A stretch of DNA of 64,000 bases from Tragulus kanchil (GCA_022376925.1 JAIOJX010000028.1:70397001-70461000); one strand, 5' to 3'. Shown: positions 9,240-22,106, counted from the first letter of the stretch. The notes: generated by a model not told the origin, from the sequence alone. Translations and numbers: made by a program.

Positions 9240-12200
9240 TCAAAGGCAGAAAAGAATGAAACTAATCTAAAAAAAAATCTGAGAGTAACAATAAATCGGT
9301 TTCACATATAAGGTGATTGTGAGTCACCACTTGGTTCCAGCAACAAGCAGAAACCTGAGGAGACTGAAAAATCAAATCATCTTTGATCCATAAAAGAAGG
9401 GAGAACACAGAGCGAAGTGCTTGCTCCCAAGATTGGAGAGACAAACAGGCAAATTCTGGGAGTTACTGCTTTCCAGAGCAGAGCCTCACAAGCAGAAACA
9501 GCCAGGAACCAGTGCTGTGTACATCGTGTGCAGCTATCGGGAAAAAATAGTAAAGATATACCAAAAGGCAAAATCCACAATTTGAAGAGACAGAGCAAGC
9601 ATAAAAAACATATCTGACAGGGATGTTGGAATTACTAGACTGGAAATTTAAAGCAACTATGATTACTATGCTTAAGGACTCTGCTGGATTAATTAGACAG
9701 TCTGCATAGCAGATGGGCAGTGTAAGCAGAGAGATAGAAATCCTGAGAATCAAACAGAATGAAAAGAAATGAATGTGTATGTACGTATGCTTATATACAA
9801 GTGAAATGAATGATAGGAGTGATACTTGGGAAAGGAAAGGGAGTAGGATTATTTTGTTATTATAAGTCACACTGCCTGCAAAGAAGTATAGCATTATTTG
9901 AAAGTAGGCTTGCATTAGTTGTAAATGTATATTGCAAACTCAAGGGCAACCACTGAAAAAGTGAAAAAAGAAGTATAACTGATTTGCCAATAAAGGGGAG
10001 AAAATGAAATTAAATTCCATTTAATTAAATGTATTTAAAATCTCATAAGGAAGAATGAAGAGAAAGTTGGAGGCAGAGAAGTAGGTAAGAAATAAAAAGC
10101 AGTGATGATTATGTTAGATATTATCCAGTGATAGCAGCAATCACATGAAGTGTCACTGATATAAATGGATGAAGTAAAAGAGATTGATGGAGTGGACTGG
10201 AAACAAGACCCAACAATATGTTCTCTACAAGAAACCCATTTTACACATAAAGATTAAATGTAAGTGGATGGAGAAAAAGATGCCATCCTAACAGTAATCA
10301 ATAGAATACATGAATCACTATATTAATTTCAGAGAAAACAGACTTCACATCAAGAAAAGTTATTAAAGGTAAAGCAGGGCATTATAAAATGATTGGGACT
10401 CCCCTCGTAACTCAGCTGGTAAAGAAGCTGCCTGCAATGCAAGAGGCCCTGGTTTGATTTCTGGGTTGGGAAGATTTCCAAGGGAAAGGCTACCCACTCT
10501 AGTGTTCTTGCTTGGAGAAATCCATGGCTTATCTGTAGGTCACAATTAGAGTTGGACACAACTGAATGACTTTCACTTCACTTCATAAAATGATCAGTTC
10601 TCCAAGAAATACTAACAGTCCTTAATGTGTATGTGCTGAACAACAAACAACATACTTTTTAAGACAGAGGCTGATGGAACTTCCAGGAGAAAAAGAAAGA
10701 CACACCACCATAGTTGAATATTTTAACCATCTAGTAGAAATTCAGCAGGAGAAAAAAAAATGTCCATAGTTGAACTCAACGAAACCATCAAGCTATTCAT
10801 CAACTAATATAATTGACATTTAATATACACTGTTTCATCCAATAACAGCAGAATACACATTCTTCTCCAGTTCACATGAAACATTCACAAAGATATACCT
10901 GATTCTTGACCATAAAAAAAAAATGCCTTAACAAATTTAAAGACTAAACCACAGAAATAGAAAAAATTCCTAAAATTCACATGGAATGATAGAAGACTGA
11001 ATTGCTAAAGAAGTCTTGAGAAAGAAGACAGATCTAGAGTCATCACTCTTCCTGTTTTCAAATTATATTAATATAAGGTCTATAACAAAACTTCAGGAGA
11101 AAACATGGGGGAAAGCTTGTTGACATCAGTCTTGGCAGTAATTTTTGGATTTGATGCAAAAAGGAAGGGCAACAAAAGCAAACAAATGGAGTGGTATAAA
11201 ACTAAAAAAGCTTCTGCATGGCAAGAGAAACCATTAACCAAATGGAAAAGCAGCCTATGAATGGGAGAAAATATTTGCAACTCACATATTTAATAGAGGT
11301 TTAATATGCAAAACATGAAACTCGTATAACTTAATAGCAAAAAAAATCCAATTAAAAATGGGCAGAGGAACTGAATAGACATTTTTCTGAAGACATACAG
11401 GTGACCAATAAGTATATGAAAAGGTGCTTGACGTCATTAATCAGTGTAATTAAATCAAAACCAGTCAACTGTCACATGACACTTGTTAAAATGGCTGTCA
11501 AAAAGATAAGGTATAACAAATGCTGGCAAAGATAGGAGTAAAGGGGACTCTTTTGTTCATCAATGTGGCCGCTGTCACTATGGAAAATAGTTGAGAGGTT
11601 CCTCTAAAAACTAAAAATATAACTACCATATGATCCAGCAATCACACTTCTTTACTTTCAACGTAGAGAGAATGAAAACAGAATATTAATGAGATCTATA
11701 CTCCCATGTTCATTTCCGCATTATTTGCAACAACCAAGATGTGGAAACAATGTAGTTGTCCATCATCAGTGTATAGATAAAAAAATGTGGTGTATATATA
11801 CATAATGGATTATTACTCAGCCATGGAAATAAAGAACTCCTCCTACCATTTGTGACAACATGGATGGATCTTGAGGCCATTATGTTAAGTGAAAAAAGCC
11901 AGACAAAGATAGAAACCACAGAGTATCACTTGCATAGGGAATATAAGTAAAAGCCAAACTCAGTGTGAAGAACAGTGGTTGCTGGAGTGGGGAAGATGGG
12001 GGAAAAAGGAGAGGTTGGTAAGAATATGAACTGTTAGCCAAAATATGAATTAGGTTTGAGGAGTTAATGTATAGCGTGGTGACTGGAGAGATAACAGTGA
12101 ACTGGGTGATTCAAGTTGACTAAGAGGGTAGAATTTAGATATCCTCACTCAGATCACAAAGATGTGAGGTTGCATGCATATATCAAATCATCATGCTATA

Positions 12201-12275
12201 TATTTTAAGTATTCTACAGTTTTGGCCATTATACCCCAATAAAACAGAGGAAAAAAAAGAAAAAAAAAGACATAC
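9240..12275 (+). mobile_element. L1: Old L1 (L1M-type), sense, internally deleted
   Basis: This is a decayed plus-strand LINE-1. From about 10060 it follows the ORF2 endonuclease region ('caagacccaacaatatg', 'tctctacaagaaaccc', then after the SINE 'ttaatgtgtatgtgctgaac', 'gcagaatacacattcttctc'). At about 10950 it jumps directly to the far C-terminal part of ORF2 ('aattcacatggaatgat', 'gcttctgcatggcaagag', 'cctatgaatgggagaaaata'). So the reverse transcriptase part is missing. It ends in a 3' UTR and an A-rich tail at about 12241-12275. Stops and frameshifts are throughout and no frame is functional. The 5' part, 9240-10050, is assigned with less certainty. Confidence 0.8.
10394..10584 (+). mobile_element. 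Bov-tA: Bov-tA SINE in L1, 10-bp TSD
   Basis: The order is a head 'gggactcccctcgtaactca', then 'aagctgcctgcaatgcaag', 'ctacccactctagtgttctt' and 'gagttggacacaactgaatg'. The L1 sequence is split with a repeated ATAAAATGAT at 10384-10393 and 10585-10594. It is moderately diverged. Confidence 0.92.
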
Positions 12276-12282
12276 TGAAGGC

Positions 12283-12425
12283 AGAATATTCCCCTGGAGG
12301 AGGGCATGGCAACCCACTCCAGTGTTCTTGTCTGGAGAATCCCCATGAACAAAGAAGTCTGGCAGGCTGTGGGCCATGGGGTTGCAAAGATTTGGACTTG
12401 ACTGGATGACTAAGCACACATATAT
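12283..12425 (+). mobile_element. Bov-tA: Bov-tA/Bov-A body fragment (5'-truncated)
   Basis: Only the Bov-A body is present: 'cccctggaggagggcatggc', 'aacccactccagtgttcttg', 'ggagaatcccc', 'atggggttgcaaag'. There is no tRNA head. It lies directly behind the L1 A-rich tail. Confidence 0.88.
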
Positions 12426-14184
12426 AGACCTATGACAAACTACTTTCATTCAAGTACTATAGTTTCATATGTGTTGTCTTTATGTATTGTTTCTGAGATA
12501 TGTTTTAGTTTCTGTAATATAAAAGGAGAAATAAGTTTTTATTGCAGAAGTTTTTTTTATGAGTGAAAGTTTTTAATTCACATTTTCAATTTAAATATCA
12601 AAATGTAATAAAGTTTCAATCTACTTTCAGGAGATATTTTTAAAGATTGGGTTTTTTGATCTCTAATTAAAAGAGGATGGCAGTAACTGATGTTTTATTT
12701 CTTAATATCATTCTGTGCTTTCTTTATATTATTAATATTTGTGTTGGATTATTTTGGCAATTTGATATATAACATAGGAAATCAGAAGTAGATTGAAAGC
12801 CAGATATTACTAGCAAAGCTCTACAATTTTTATTTATGTGAAATGAGACTTAAAAAAAAGTAAATTGTTCACAGTCACTTAGCAATGTTTGACAAATGAA
12901 TACTAGGACCACTAAACCACAGAGAAACTTCTATACAAAATATAAAATGGATTTTTCTAACAAGTACCAATTTTCTAGCAAGTGGAATGAGCTTCAGTTT
13001 TAAATATTGCCAATGAAAATTTTATAAAAATACTGCCAAGAGTTTAACACATTAAGAAGAAGTAAGTGTTGATGATGATCATTTCTCACAGTGTGCATAA
13101 AAATTTTTTATGTTCTGTATGATGGAGCTAAATTCTGTATGAAGAAACCCAAATAAGATCTGGTTACTGCATAATTTAAGTTTGTACTATGTGAGCTATG
13201 GAACTTGAAAGTAGCCTTAATCTCTGACTTTTTCCATAAACAACTTGGTCATATATTTCCTCTCTTATTTCTTCAAAATCAAAAATCACTTTTTGAGGAT
13301 CTTTTTTCTTTTGAAAATCAAATCATGGGCTAGTGAGTCAGCTTACAGTTTTTCTTGGTTCATGATTTTGTAAACAAACATGGCAGTGCTTTTGACAGTA
13401 TGTTAGTCTGACTTGTTTTCACAGCAGAAACTGAAAGAAGTCCTCATATACTTTTACCCTTCACTTTAAAAATAAAACTCCATCTTTTTGGTCATGAATT
13501 AAAAAAAATCACTTTCTTCAATCTTGGTTCTGTGTACATGAATAACTATTGGGCAAAATCATTCAGGTAGTTAATATTTAACATAAATTTTGCTAATTTA
13601 TTGAAATTATGGGAAAACATAGGCAGAAACTTAAGAAAATAAGCTAGTTGACATTGGTCTTTTTGTGGCCTTTTTGTTGCAAATAGGCTCTTTGAGCCAC
13701 AGTTTTCTTCTTGGTGAAGTGCTGATAATCCCTGAAATTTCGATATTGCCGTGTTGTTTCTATAGAATGTTGTTTGTCAAAATGTTTTGAAAATTGTGAA
13801 GTGCTCTTCAACTGCATTATTTCATCACTGTTTCTTAGCAGTGCTGAAACATCTTTAAACATTGTTGATCAAGTCATTTAGTCATTCATCCTAGATTTAT
13901 TGAACACTGATTGATTGAACTGCAGAAACTGTGATTCAGTTTAACATTAAAAAGCTTAACCTTTCTGCCTCCCTGTCAGTTAAGAAGGAGAAAAAGAATG
14001 AAAGAGGAGAGTGGGAGAGAAGAGGGGTAGGTTAAGGCAGTTGTGGTCTGGTGTCACTATGATTGTGCCTGTGCACAGGTGAGCCTAGCTGCAGCATACT
14101 GCAGTGTGCATTGGTCTACACTGACAAGAGGAATGGTCTGGCCCTGAACTAGCAGACTGAAATAAAGCAAAAGGGAAAGTCTAT
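12426..14184. other. Unique AT-rich DNA, no gene recognised
   Basis: No exon or repeat family is recognised. A minus-strand frame of 72 codons at 13644-13862 has no recognisable domain and I do not call it. A purine-rich GA tract occupies about 13984-14032. Confidence 0.6.
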
Positions 14185-14345
14185 TGTTATGCATAGATTA
14201 AATCTACTTAATATCCTAACAACCCTGGGAAGTAGGTATCACTATTAATGCTCCTCCTTTTTTATGAGTGAGCAAGCTGAGCTACAGAGAGGTTAAGTAA
14301 TTTTCATGAGACCACTCAGGTAGGATAAGAACATAAGAAGGAAGT
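14185..14345 (+). mobile_element. MIR: MIR SINE fragment
   Basis: It carries the MIR core and 3' half: 'cctaacaaccctgggaagta', 'ggtatcactatta', 'gagtgagcaagctgag', 'acagagaggttaagtaa'. It is old and inactive. Confidence 0.85.
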
Positions 14346-14619
14346 GGCAGTGTGTGAGGCATTTATGTTGGGCAATGTAAGATGAGACAAAGGGGAACTC
14401 ATTGACATGAAGACTAGGAGATGATGATGCCTTTTTATATTGGCTGTTGTACAGCTAGTAGAGGTGTGCCCTGTATCCTCAAGTTGCATTCTAGAAACAG
14501 ATGGAAATGGCTTCTGTAATTAAGAAGCTTAGATTTCTTGAGCACATGCTGGAAAAGTATTGAACTGGTAATTATGATTCAATGTGGTAAACATTCTCTG
14601 GTAAGAATATACGTAGGAC

Positions 14620-14960
14620 GGACTTCCCCTGGTGGTCCAGTGGGTAAGGATACCGCCTTGCAGTGCAAGGGGCGCCGGTTCGATCCCTGGCCTGGGAAGA
14701 TCCCACGTGCCGCGGAGCGGCTGGACGGATGTGTCCAATTACCGAACCAGAGCTCTGGAGCGCATGCGCTCAGAGCGGGCGCTCAGAGCGGGTGCTCTGT
14801 GACAACAGAGGCCACCGTAATGGGAGGCCCACGTGGGCCAAAGAACAAAGATGGATGCAAATAGATAAATGAAAGACTAATAGAAGTGGCCCGCTCACCC
14901 CCCTGCCTTTGAACCGGCACCCCCACCCTCAAAATAAATAAGTATTCTTTTAAAAAAAAT
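14620..14960 (+). mobile_element. Long-bodied CHR-type SINE, sense
   Basis: A complete sense-strand member. The head is 'gacttcccctggtggtccag' with A-box-like 'tggtccagtgggtaagga' and B-box-like 'ggttcgatccctgg'. The body reads 'cacgtgccgcggagcggctg', 'gatgtgtccaattac', 'gagctctggagcgcatgcgc' and 'gcccacgtgggccaaagaac', with a C-rich stretch and an AAATAAATAAG/A-run tail. A 13-bp segment, CGCTCAGAGCGGG, is tandemly doubled at 14767-14779 and 14780-14792, which the other copies lack. I could not define a clean target duplication. Confidence 0.9.
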
Positions 14961-15185
14961 GATTGCAATAGACTAAGAAAGAGGAAACAGTCATTTCTAA
15001 GAATCTTATAAGCTTTAGATTTGGTATCATTGCCCTAATTGTTCAGTATATTGTTGATGTTATATATACTTACTAGGCATTTGTGACTACAGCAGTGAAA
15101 CTCTTGGCATGTATTAAGGGAAAGAAGGATAAAGTAGTCCAACTGGTTTTAAAGAATGAAGACGAGTTAATAATGGGAGACCAGC

Positions 15186-17355
15186 TAGGGCACTATTTCC
15201 CTTATTCAGGGAAAAGTTATGCTGATTTGGACCAGTGCAGTGGCATGGATATTAAAAGAGTAGGTATTGGGTTTGAGATCTTAAACCAGCCACTGAGTGC
15301 TCTAGTTCAGAAGTAATGTGTGACCTAGCTCATAACTCACTGGCAAGCTAGTCATGTCTGGGACCAACCACAAGAGGACAAGAAGTGCAATCATACCCTG
15401 TGCCTTGAAGTTGAAACTCCCTCTCTCTATATATTGGTATATCTGAGCAGCAATTATGCCTTTCTTAGTTTGACTCTCCGGTAACAAAGTACTCACATTT
15501 TTCTGCCTTTTGATGGCAAAATATACTCACATTCTTCTGTGGGGAAGAAATCTATTATTCTCTACTTTTGATCTATTAGAGTTTTTCCTTTGCTCTTGAG
15601 CTATACAGGCAAGGGAGACACCATGATGCTGCTGTTACTTTCATCTTTATTAACAGGCATGTCAGGGGTCCACATTGCTCTTGAAGGTCATTTAAAATGT
15701 CTTAGTTACTTTGGACATTGGGCCCATTGTTATGAGTATCAGTGATATGTTTCACAGATCTGAGCAAATAAGGAGAGAATTGTTGGTAGAGGGAGAAACA
15801 GGAACATGACCTGCTTGTTGGCTGACTACTGCCAGCATATGGGACGGCCTGTGACTTCTCTCCTAACTCAGACTTGACCCATTCTTCTAGTGCAGATGAG
15901 ATGCTTGGAAAAGGCAGGAAATGTACCAATTCAAAGCAAAGCAAAAAACCCCTGATCACTGGATAGTGTCGTGAGATGGGATAGAATTCTGAAATTATTA
16001 AAGCTGGCTTTATTAAAGCTGATTCACTATAATTAATAAGAGGAGAAAGAAGGAAATATATTTCCTTTGGCCTCACTGTGGCAATCAAGTGATTCAACAG
16101 GATTGAATTTTTAAAAATCAATTAATTTTTGCTTCAGAGTTTCATGAAAACAGAGCTATAAAAATCAAAACAAATGGTAATGATTAATGATATTTGTATC
16201 ATATTCCTGGTTTTCTATTTTCAAGCTCATTGGTGAGATTGCATTCCTAGCCACCTTTGGGTTGGATGAATAGGGCACTATTTCCCTTATTCAGGGAAAA
16301 GTTATGCTGATTTGGACCAGTGCAGTGGCATGGATATTAAAAGAGTAGGTATTGGGTTTGAGATCTTAAACCAGCCACTGAGTGCTCTAGTTCAGAAGTA
16401 ATGTGTGACCTAGCTCATAACTCACTGGCAAGCTAGTCATGTCTGGGACCAACCACAAGAGGACAAGAAGTGCAATCATACCCTGTGCCTTGAAGTTGAA
16501 ACTCCCTCTCTCTATATATTGGTATATCTGAGCAGCAATTATGCCTTTCTTAGTTTGACTCTCCGGTAACAAAGTACTCACATTTTTCTGCCTTTTGATG
16601 GCAAAATATACTCACATTCTTCTGTGGGGAAGAAATCTATTATTCTCTACTTTTGATCTATTAGAGTTTTTCCTTTGCTCTTGAGCTATACAGGCAAGGG
16701 AGACACCATGATGCTGCTGTTACTTTCATCTTTATTAACAGGCATGTCAGGGGTCCACATTGCTCTTGAAGGTCATTTAAAATGTCTTAGTTACTTTGGA
16801 CATTGGGCCCATTGTTATGAGTATCAGTGATATGTTTCACAGATCTGAGCAAATAAGGAGAGAATTGTTGGTAGAGGGAGAAACAGGAACATGACCTGCT
16901 TGTTGGCTGACTACTGCCAGCATATGGGACGGCCTGTGACTTCTCTCCTAACTCAGACTTGACCCATTCTTCTAGTGCAGATGAGATGCTTGGAAAAGGC
17001 AGGAAATGTACCAATTCAAAGCAAAGCAAAAAACCCCTGATCACTGGATAGTGTCGTGAGATGGGATAGAATTCTGAAATTATTAAAGCTGGCTTTATTA
17101 AAGCTGATTCACTATAATTAATAAGAGGAGAAAGAAGGAAATATATTTCCTTTGGCCTCACTGTGGCAATCAAGTGATTCAACAGGATTGAATTTTTAAA
17201 AATCAATTAATTTTTGCTTCAGAGTTTCATGAAAACAGAGCTATAAAAATCAAAACAAATGGTAATGATTAATGATATTTGTATCATATTCCTGGTTTTC
17301 TATTTTCAAGCTCATTGGTGAGATTGCATTTCCTAGCCACCTTTGGGTTGGATGA
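15186..17355 (+). repeat. Tandem duplication D (1085 bp x 2)
   Basis: Bases 15186-16270 recur as 16271-17355. The whole unit is otherwise unique DNA with no recognised repeat. The junction reads 'ggttggatgaa' then 'tagggcactattt'. The clearest difference I see is one T missing at about 16246 in copy 1 (17331 in copy 2), some 25 bp from the junction. A 139-codon minus frame is present in both copies (15702-16121 and 16787-17206) but matches no family I know. Confidence 0.97.
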
Positions 17356-17728
17356 GGCCATCTGGATAGTTCTGTTTAATAATTTTAGATCAGAAGTGAC
17401 ATGTATGTTACATTAAGTGCCAATGCAACATTCTCTAGAGGCTCATTTTTCTGTTCTGAGGCACTATGTCATGCTGAATTGGTGGCTTCTCATTCAGCCT
17501 TTGTTTCTAAGTAACCATGAGTGTAGCCTTCTTCTAAGACCACTGTGGAACTCACTGTACTTCTGGAGTTTTCTTTCTACAACATACCTAGCCTTTTTTG
17601 ATATACCTACCCAAAGTGTATATTGGCAACATTTTGATATTTTTAATATGTGAGGTGAAAATTAGCTTGATAGAATGTTAACTTGGCATTTGTTTATAAG
17701 GAAGCTTTGTTATTAGATGCTAGTGCTA

Positions 17729-17940
17729 GGGACTTTCCTGGTGACTCAGATAGTAAATAAGCCCTCTGTGATGCAGGAGGCACAGGTTCGCTCTCTGGAT
17801 CAGATAGATCCTCTCGAGAGGGGAATGGCTACTCACTTCAGTCTGCTTGCCTGGAGAATTACATGGACAGAGGAGTCTGGAGGCCTGAAGTCCATGGGGT
17901 CACAAAGAGTTGGACACGACTGAAGTGACTAACCCTTTCA
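17729..17940 (+). mobile_element. Bov-tA: Bov-tA SINE, sense
   Basis: The order is 'gggactttcctggtgactca', 'tgatgcaggaggcacaggtt', 'ggaatggctactcacttcag', 'cttgcctggagaattacatg', 'gagttggacacgactgaagt'. It is diverged but full length. Confidence 0.9.
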
Positions 17941-18099
17941 CTCTGTTCACTGGCAGTAGAATTCTGAATCTGCAGCTTTTGCCACCACGACTAAAATTAA
18001 TCCTGTCAATTCTTGTTACCATTACTCACTCCAGGTTAAAGCTCCTGGGCAGGAACATTCCAGTGAATACTCTTAGGTTGTGGCACCTGTGATATAGCT

Positions 18100-20269
18100 G
18101 CCAAAAAGACAAATTATCTGTCCTTCTTTAGAGTCTCTGATCAGAGGCAACCTCCTATCCAACCTGAGTTTTCGCCTTAAAATGAAAACACAGTTCAGAC
18201 AAGGCCACTTACTCCTGGTCTGAGATCATATCTGAATATACTATAGCATGAGAGAACCAGAAACGCCATCAGTCTCATACTGGAAAATGGACAACTTCAT
18301 CTCAGGCGTCAGCATGAATTCATAAGGGTTAGCAGTAAGAGGTAAGTTTATGTCTACTAAACCAAGTATAGGTATTTGACTGCCCATTTCCTGGTATTTT
18401 GTGTTCTGATAAGTGGTGTGGGAGGACAAGGATTAAAGAGAAGAAATAAAAGGTGATGTAGATGTAGCTGCTTTCTGGATTATACCTGAGAGGTTAGGCT
18501 TCCTGCAAAGTATACTCCCCTCCCTAACCTCTAATTGTGTATTTAGCACTACATTTTAACTCTAATCTTATTACAGGCTTAGATTATTATCTTATTCCTT
18601 TAAAACATATAATACAACTTTATGCTACCATTCTATCAGTAATTAATTGTTACATATGGTGATGCATATTAAAATCTTTATGGACTTATTGCACCTTAAC
18701 TGACTTTGCTTTCTCTCTTAAAAAAAAAAAAATCTCTTTCAGAGAATTCCCCAGACCATAAAACCAGCAGCCTCCTTTTGCCAGGTTGAAATGTTAGAGC
18801 TCATACATCTTTATTTGTTTCTGTAATATCTTTGGTTGAAAGTAGCTTAATGTTTATATGATAGCTCTTTACATTGAATACATACTCTAAAATATGTCAG
18901 CTTTGTTCACAGCTGTAATTTCCTACTCAATGTCTTTAAAATTTGATACAGTCAGAAAGTTTCAAGTGGCATATTCTCCCCTTTTTCACCTACTTTCAGT
19001 CTTTCCCAGCATCAGAGTCTTTTCCAATAAGTCAGCTCTTTGCATCAGTTGACCAACACTTTGGAACTACATCTTCAGCATCAGTCCTTCCAATGAATAG
19101 TCAGGATTGATTTCCTTTGGGATTGACTAGTTTGATCTCCTTTCAGTTCAAGGGACTCTCACGGATCTTCTCCAACACCTTAACAAGTCTGCCAAAAGAC
19201 AAATTATCTGTCCTTCTTTAGAGTCTCTGATCAGAGGCAACCTCCTATCCAACCTGAGTTTTCGCCTTAAAATGAAAACACAGTTCAGACAAGGCCACTT
19301 ACTCCTGGTCTGAGATCATATCTGAATATACTATAGCATGAGAGAACCAGAAACGCCATCAGTCTCATACTGGAAAATGGACAACTTCATCTCAGGCGTC
19401 AGCATGAATTCATAAGGGTTAGCAGTAAGAGGTAAGTTTATGTCTACTAAACCAAGTATAGGTATTTGACTGCCCATTTCCTGGTATTTTGTGTTCTGAT
19501 AAGTGGTGTGGGAGGACAAGGATTAAAGAGAAGAAATAAAAGGTGATGTAGATGTAGCTGCTTTCTGGATTATACCTGAGAGGTTAGGCTTCCTGCAAAG
19601 TATACTCCCCTCCCTAACCTCTAATTGTGTATTTAGCACTACATTTTAACTCTAATCTTATTACAGGCTTAGATTATTATCTTATTCCTTTAAAACATAT
19701 AATACAACTTTATGCTACCATTCTATCAGTAATTAATTGTTACATATGGTGATGCATATTAAAATCTTTATGGACTTATTGCACCTTAACTGACTTTGCT
19801 TTCTCTCTTAAAAAACATCAATCCCCTTCAGTGAATTCCCCAGACCATAAAACCAGCAGCCTCCTTTTGCCAGGTTGAAATGTTAGAGCTCATACATCTT
19901 TATTTGTTTCTGTAATATCTTTGGTTGAAAGTAGCTTAATGTTTATATGATAGCTCTTTACATTGAATACATACTCTAAAATATGTCAGCTTTGTTCACA
20001 GCTGTAATTTCCTACTCAATGTCTTTAAAATTTGATACAGTCAGAAAGTTTCAAGTGGCATATTCTCCCCTTTTTCACCTACTTTCAGTCTTTCCCAGCA
20101 TCAGAGTCTTTTCCAATAAGTCAGCTCTTTGCATCAGTTGACCAACACTTTGGAACTACATCTTCAGCATCAGTCCTTCCAATGAATAGTCAGGATTGAT
20201 TTCCTTTGGGATTGACTAGTTTGATCTCCTTTCAGTTCAAGGGACTCTCACGGATCTTCTCCAACACCA
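18100..20269 (+). repeat. Tandem duplication E (1090-bp offset)
   Basis: Bases about 18100-19178 recur as 19191-20269. About 11 bp of filler ('ttaacaagtct') lies between them. Copy 2 lacks one A right at its left edge ('gccaaaagac' against 'gccaaaaagac'). One interior patch differs by several bases: 18720-18750 is an A run followed by 'tctctttcagag', while 19809-19835 reads 'aaaaaacatcaatccccttc'. Copy 1 ends inside a BovB element that continues properly only after copy 2. Confidence 0.96.
18998..19178 (-). mobile_element. BovB: Truncated first copy of BovB 3' end
   Basis: The sequence 'gtctttcccagcatcagag' to 'tctccaacacc' is the start (3' end) of the antisense BovB at 20088. It is cut off because duplicated block E ends here. 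Confidence 0.88.
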
Positions 20270-21965
20270 CAGTTTGAAAGCATTAGTTCTTCAGCACTCA
20301 GCTTCTTAATTTTCCAACTTTCACATATGTACATGACTAGTGGAAAAATCATATTACATTGATATAGAGACCTTTTTTGGTAAAGTAATATCTCTGCTTT
20401 TGAATACACTGTCTAGGTTTGTCATAGCTCTTCTTCCAAGTAGTAAACGTCTTTTAATTTCTTGGCTACAGTCACCATCCTCAGTCATTTTGGAGACCAA
20501 GAAAATAAAATCTGTCAGTGTTTCCATTGTTTCCCTGTCTTATTTGCCATGAAGTGATGGGACCAGATGCCATGATCTTAGTTTCTTTAATGTTGAGTTG
20601 TAGACCAGCTTTTTCAATCTCCTCTTTCACCTACATCAAAAGTCTTCTTAGTTACTCTTTGTTTTCTGCCATAAGGGTGGTGTCATCTGCATATTTGAGG
20701 TTATTGATATTTCTCCCAGTAATCGTGATTCAAGCTGATTCAAGCCTGTGCTTCATCCAGACAAGCATTTCACATGATGGACTTTGCATAAAGTTAAATA
20801 AGCAGGGTGACACTATACCACCTTGACATACTCATTTCCCAGTTTGGAACTCCTTTCCAAGTCCGTTGTTCCATGTCCGGTTCTAACAGTTGCTTCTTGT
20901 CCTGCATACAGGTTTGTCAGGAGGCAGGTAAGGTGGTCTAGTATTTCCATCTCTTTCAGAACTTTCCAGTTTGTTGTGATACACACAGTGAGAGTCTTTA
21001 GTGTAGTCGATGAAGCAGAAGTAGATGTTTTTTCTGGAATTCTCTTGCTTTTTCTGTGAACCAGCAGATGTTGGCAATTTGATCTCTGGTTCCTGTGCCT
21101 TTTCTAAATCCAGCTTGTACATCTGGAAGTTCTCAGTTCACATACTATTGAAGCCTGCCTTGAAGGATTTAGAGCATAATCTTGCTAGCATGTGAAATAA
21201 CTGCAATTGTGTGGTAGATTGAAAATTCCTTGGCATTGCCCTTTGGAATTAGAATGAAAACTACATTTTCTAGACCTGTGACCACTGCTGAGTTTTCCAA
21301 ATTTGCTGGCATATTGAGTGTAGCACTTTAAAAGCATCATCTTGTAGGATTTGAAATAGCTCAGGTGAAATTCTGTCACCTCCACTGACTTTGTTCTGTA
21401 GCAATGCTTCCTAAGATTCACTTGAATTCACACTCCAAGAAGCCTGGCTGTAGGTGAGTGGTTACACTATGATAGTTATCCAGGTCATTTAGATCTTTTT
21501 TGTATAGCTTTATGTATTCTTGCCACCTCTTCTTGATATCTTTTGCTTCCATTAAGTCTGTACCATTTCTGTCCTTTATTGTGTCCATCATTGCATGAAG
21601 TGTTCCCTTGGTATCTCTGTTTTTTGGAAGACATCTTTAGTCTTTCCCATTCTATTGCTTTCCTTTATTTCTTTCCATTGTTCAATTATCTCTCCTTGCT
21701 ATTCTCTGGAACTCTGCATTCAGATGGGTATATCTTTTCTCCTTTGCCTTTCACTTTTCTTCTTTTCTCAGCTATTTCTAAGGCCTCCTCAGACAACCAT
21801 TTTGCCTTTTTGCATTACTTTTTCTTGGGATGGTTTTGATCACTACCTCCTGTTCAATGTTACAACCTTTGTTCATAGTTTGTCAGGTACTCTATCAAAT
21901 CTAATCCCTTGATTCTAATTGTCATTTCCACTGCATACTCGTAGGGTACTTGATTTAGGTCGTAT
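20088..21965 (-). pseudogene. BovB: BovB (RTE) LINE, antisense, reverse transcriptase remnant
   Basis: A 5'-truncated BovB retrotransposon of about 1.9 kb lies on the minus strand. BovB ORF2 encodes an endonuclease plus reverse transcriptase that copies its own RNA at the target site. Reading leftward, the C-terminal part of the RT is visible. A peptide at about 20990-21030 carries a degraded 'CFIDYTKD' palm block, followed by 'CVYHNKL'. The catalytic YADD is encoded at 20676-20693 (minus strand, tatgcagatgacaccacc). The 3' end carries the standard 'ctttcccagcatcagagtc' region. Many stops and shifts break the frame, so it cannot be functional. The endonuclease domain and 5' end are absent. 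Numerous plus-strand frames here are shadows. Confidence 0.9.
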
Positions 21966-22106
21966 ACAAATGTTGTAATGAATATATACAGGCAAAAATG
22001 AATAAAATATGCCACAGATTCAGTGAAGTTGCATTTATCTGTTATATTCTTGACTGTATCCCCAGAACATAGCACAGAAAAGAACACAAAGGACAGATTG
22101 TTTTCA

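Noticed and set aside
13644..13862. Minus-strand frame of 72 codons with a lysine- and glutamine-rich composition
   Set aside because: There is no recognisable domain, splice signals or repeat identity. A frame of this length is expected by chance in 64 kb.
14640..14695. tRNA-like A and B boxes in SINE heads as possible tRNA genes
   Set aside because: They sit in SINE heads with SINE bodies and A-rich tails. No complete cloverleaf or terminator fits a functional tRNA.
15702..17206. 139-codon minus-strand frame present twice (15702-16121 and 16787-17206)
   Set aside because: The apparent conservation comes only from block D being copied. The sequence shows no family motif or coding signature I can support.
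20340..21912. Plus-strand frames rich in hydrophobic residues, for example at 20518-20826 and 21543-21912
   Set aside because: They are the shadow strand of BovB ORF2. The coding signal is on the minus strand.
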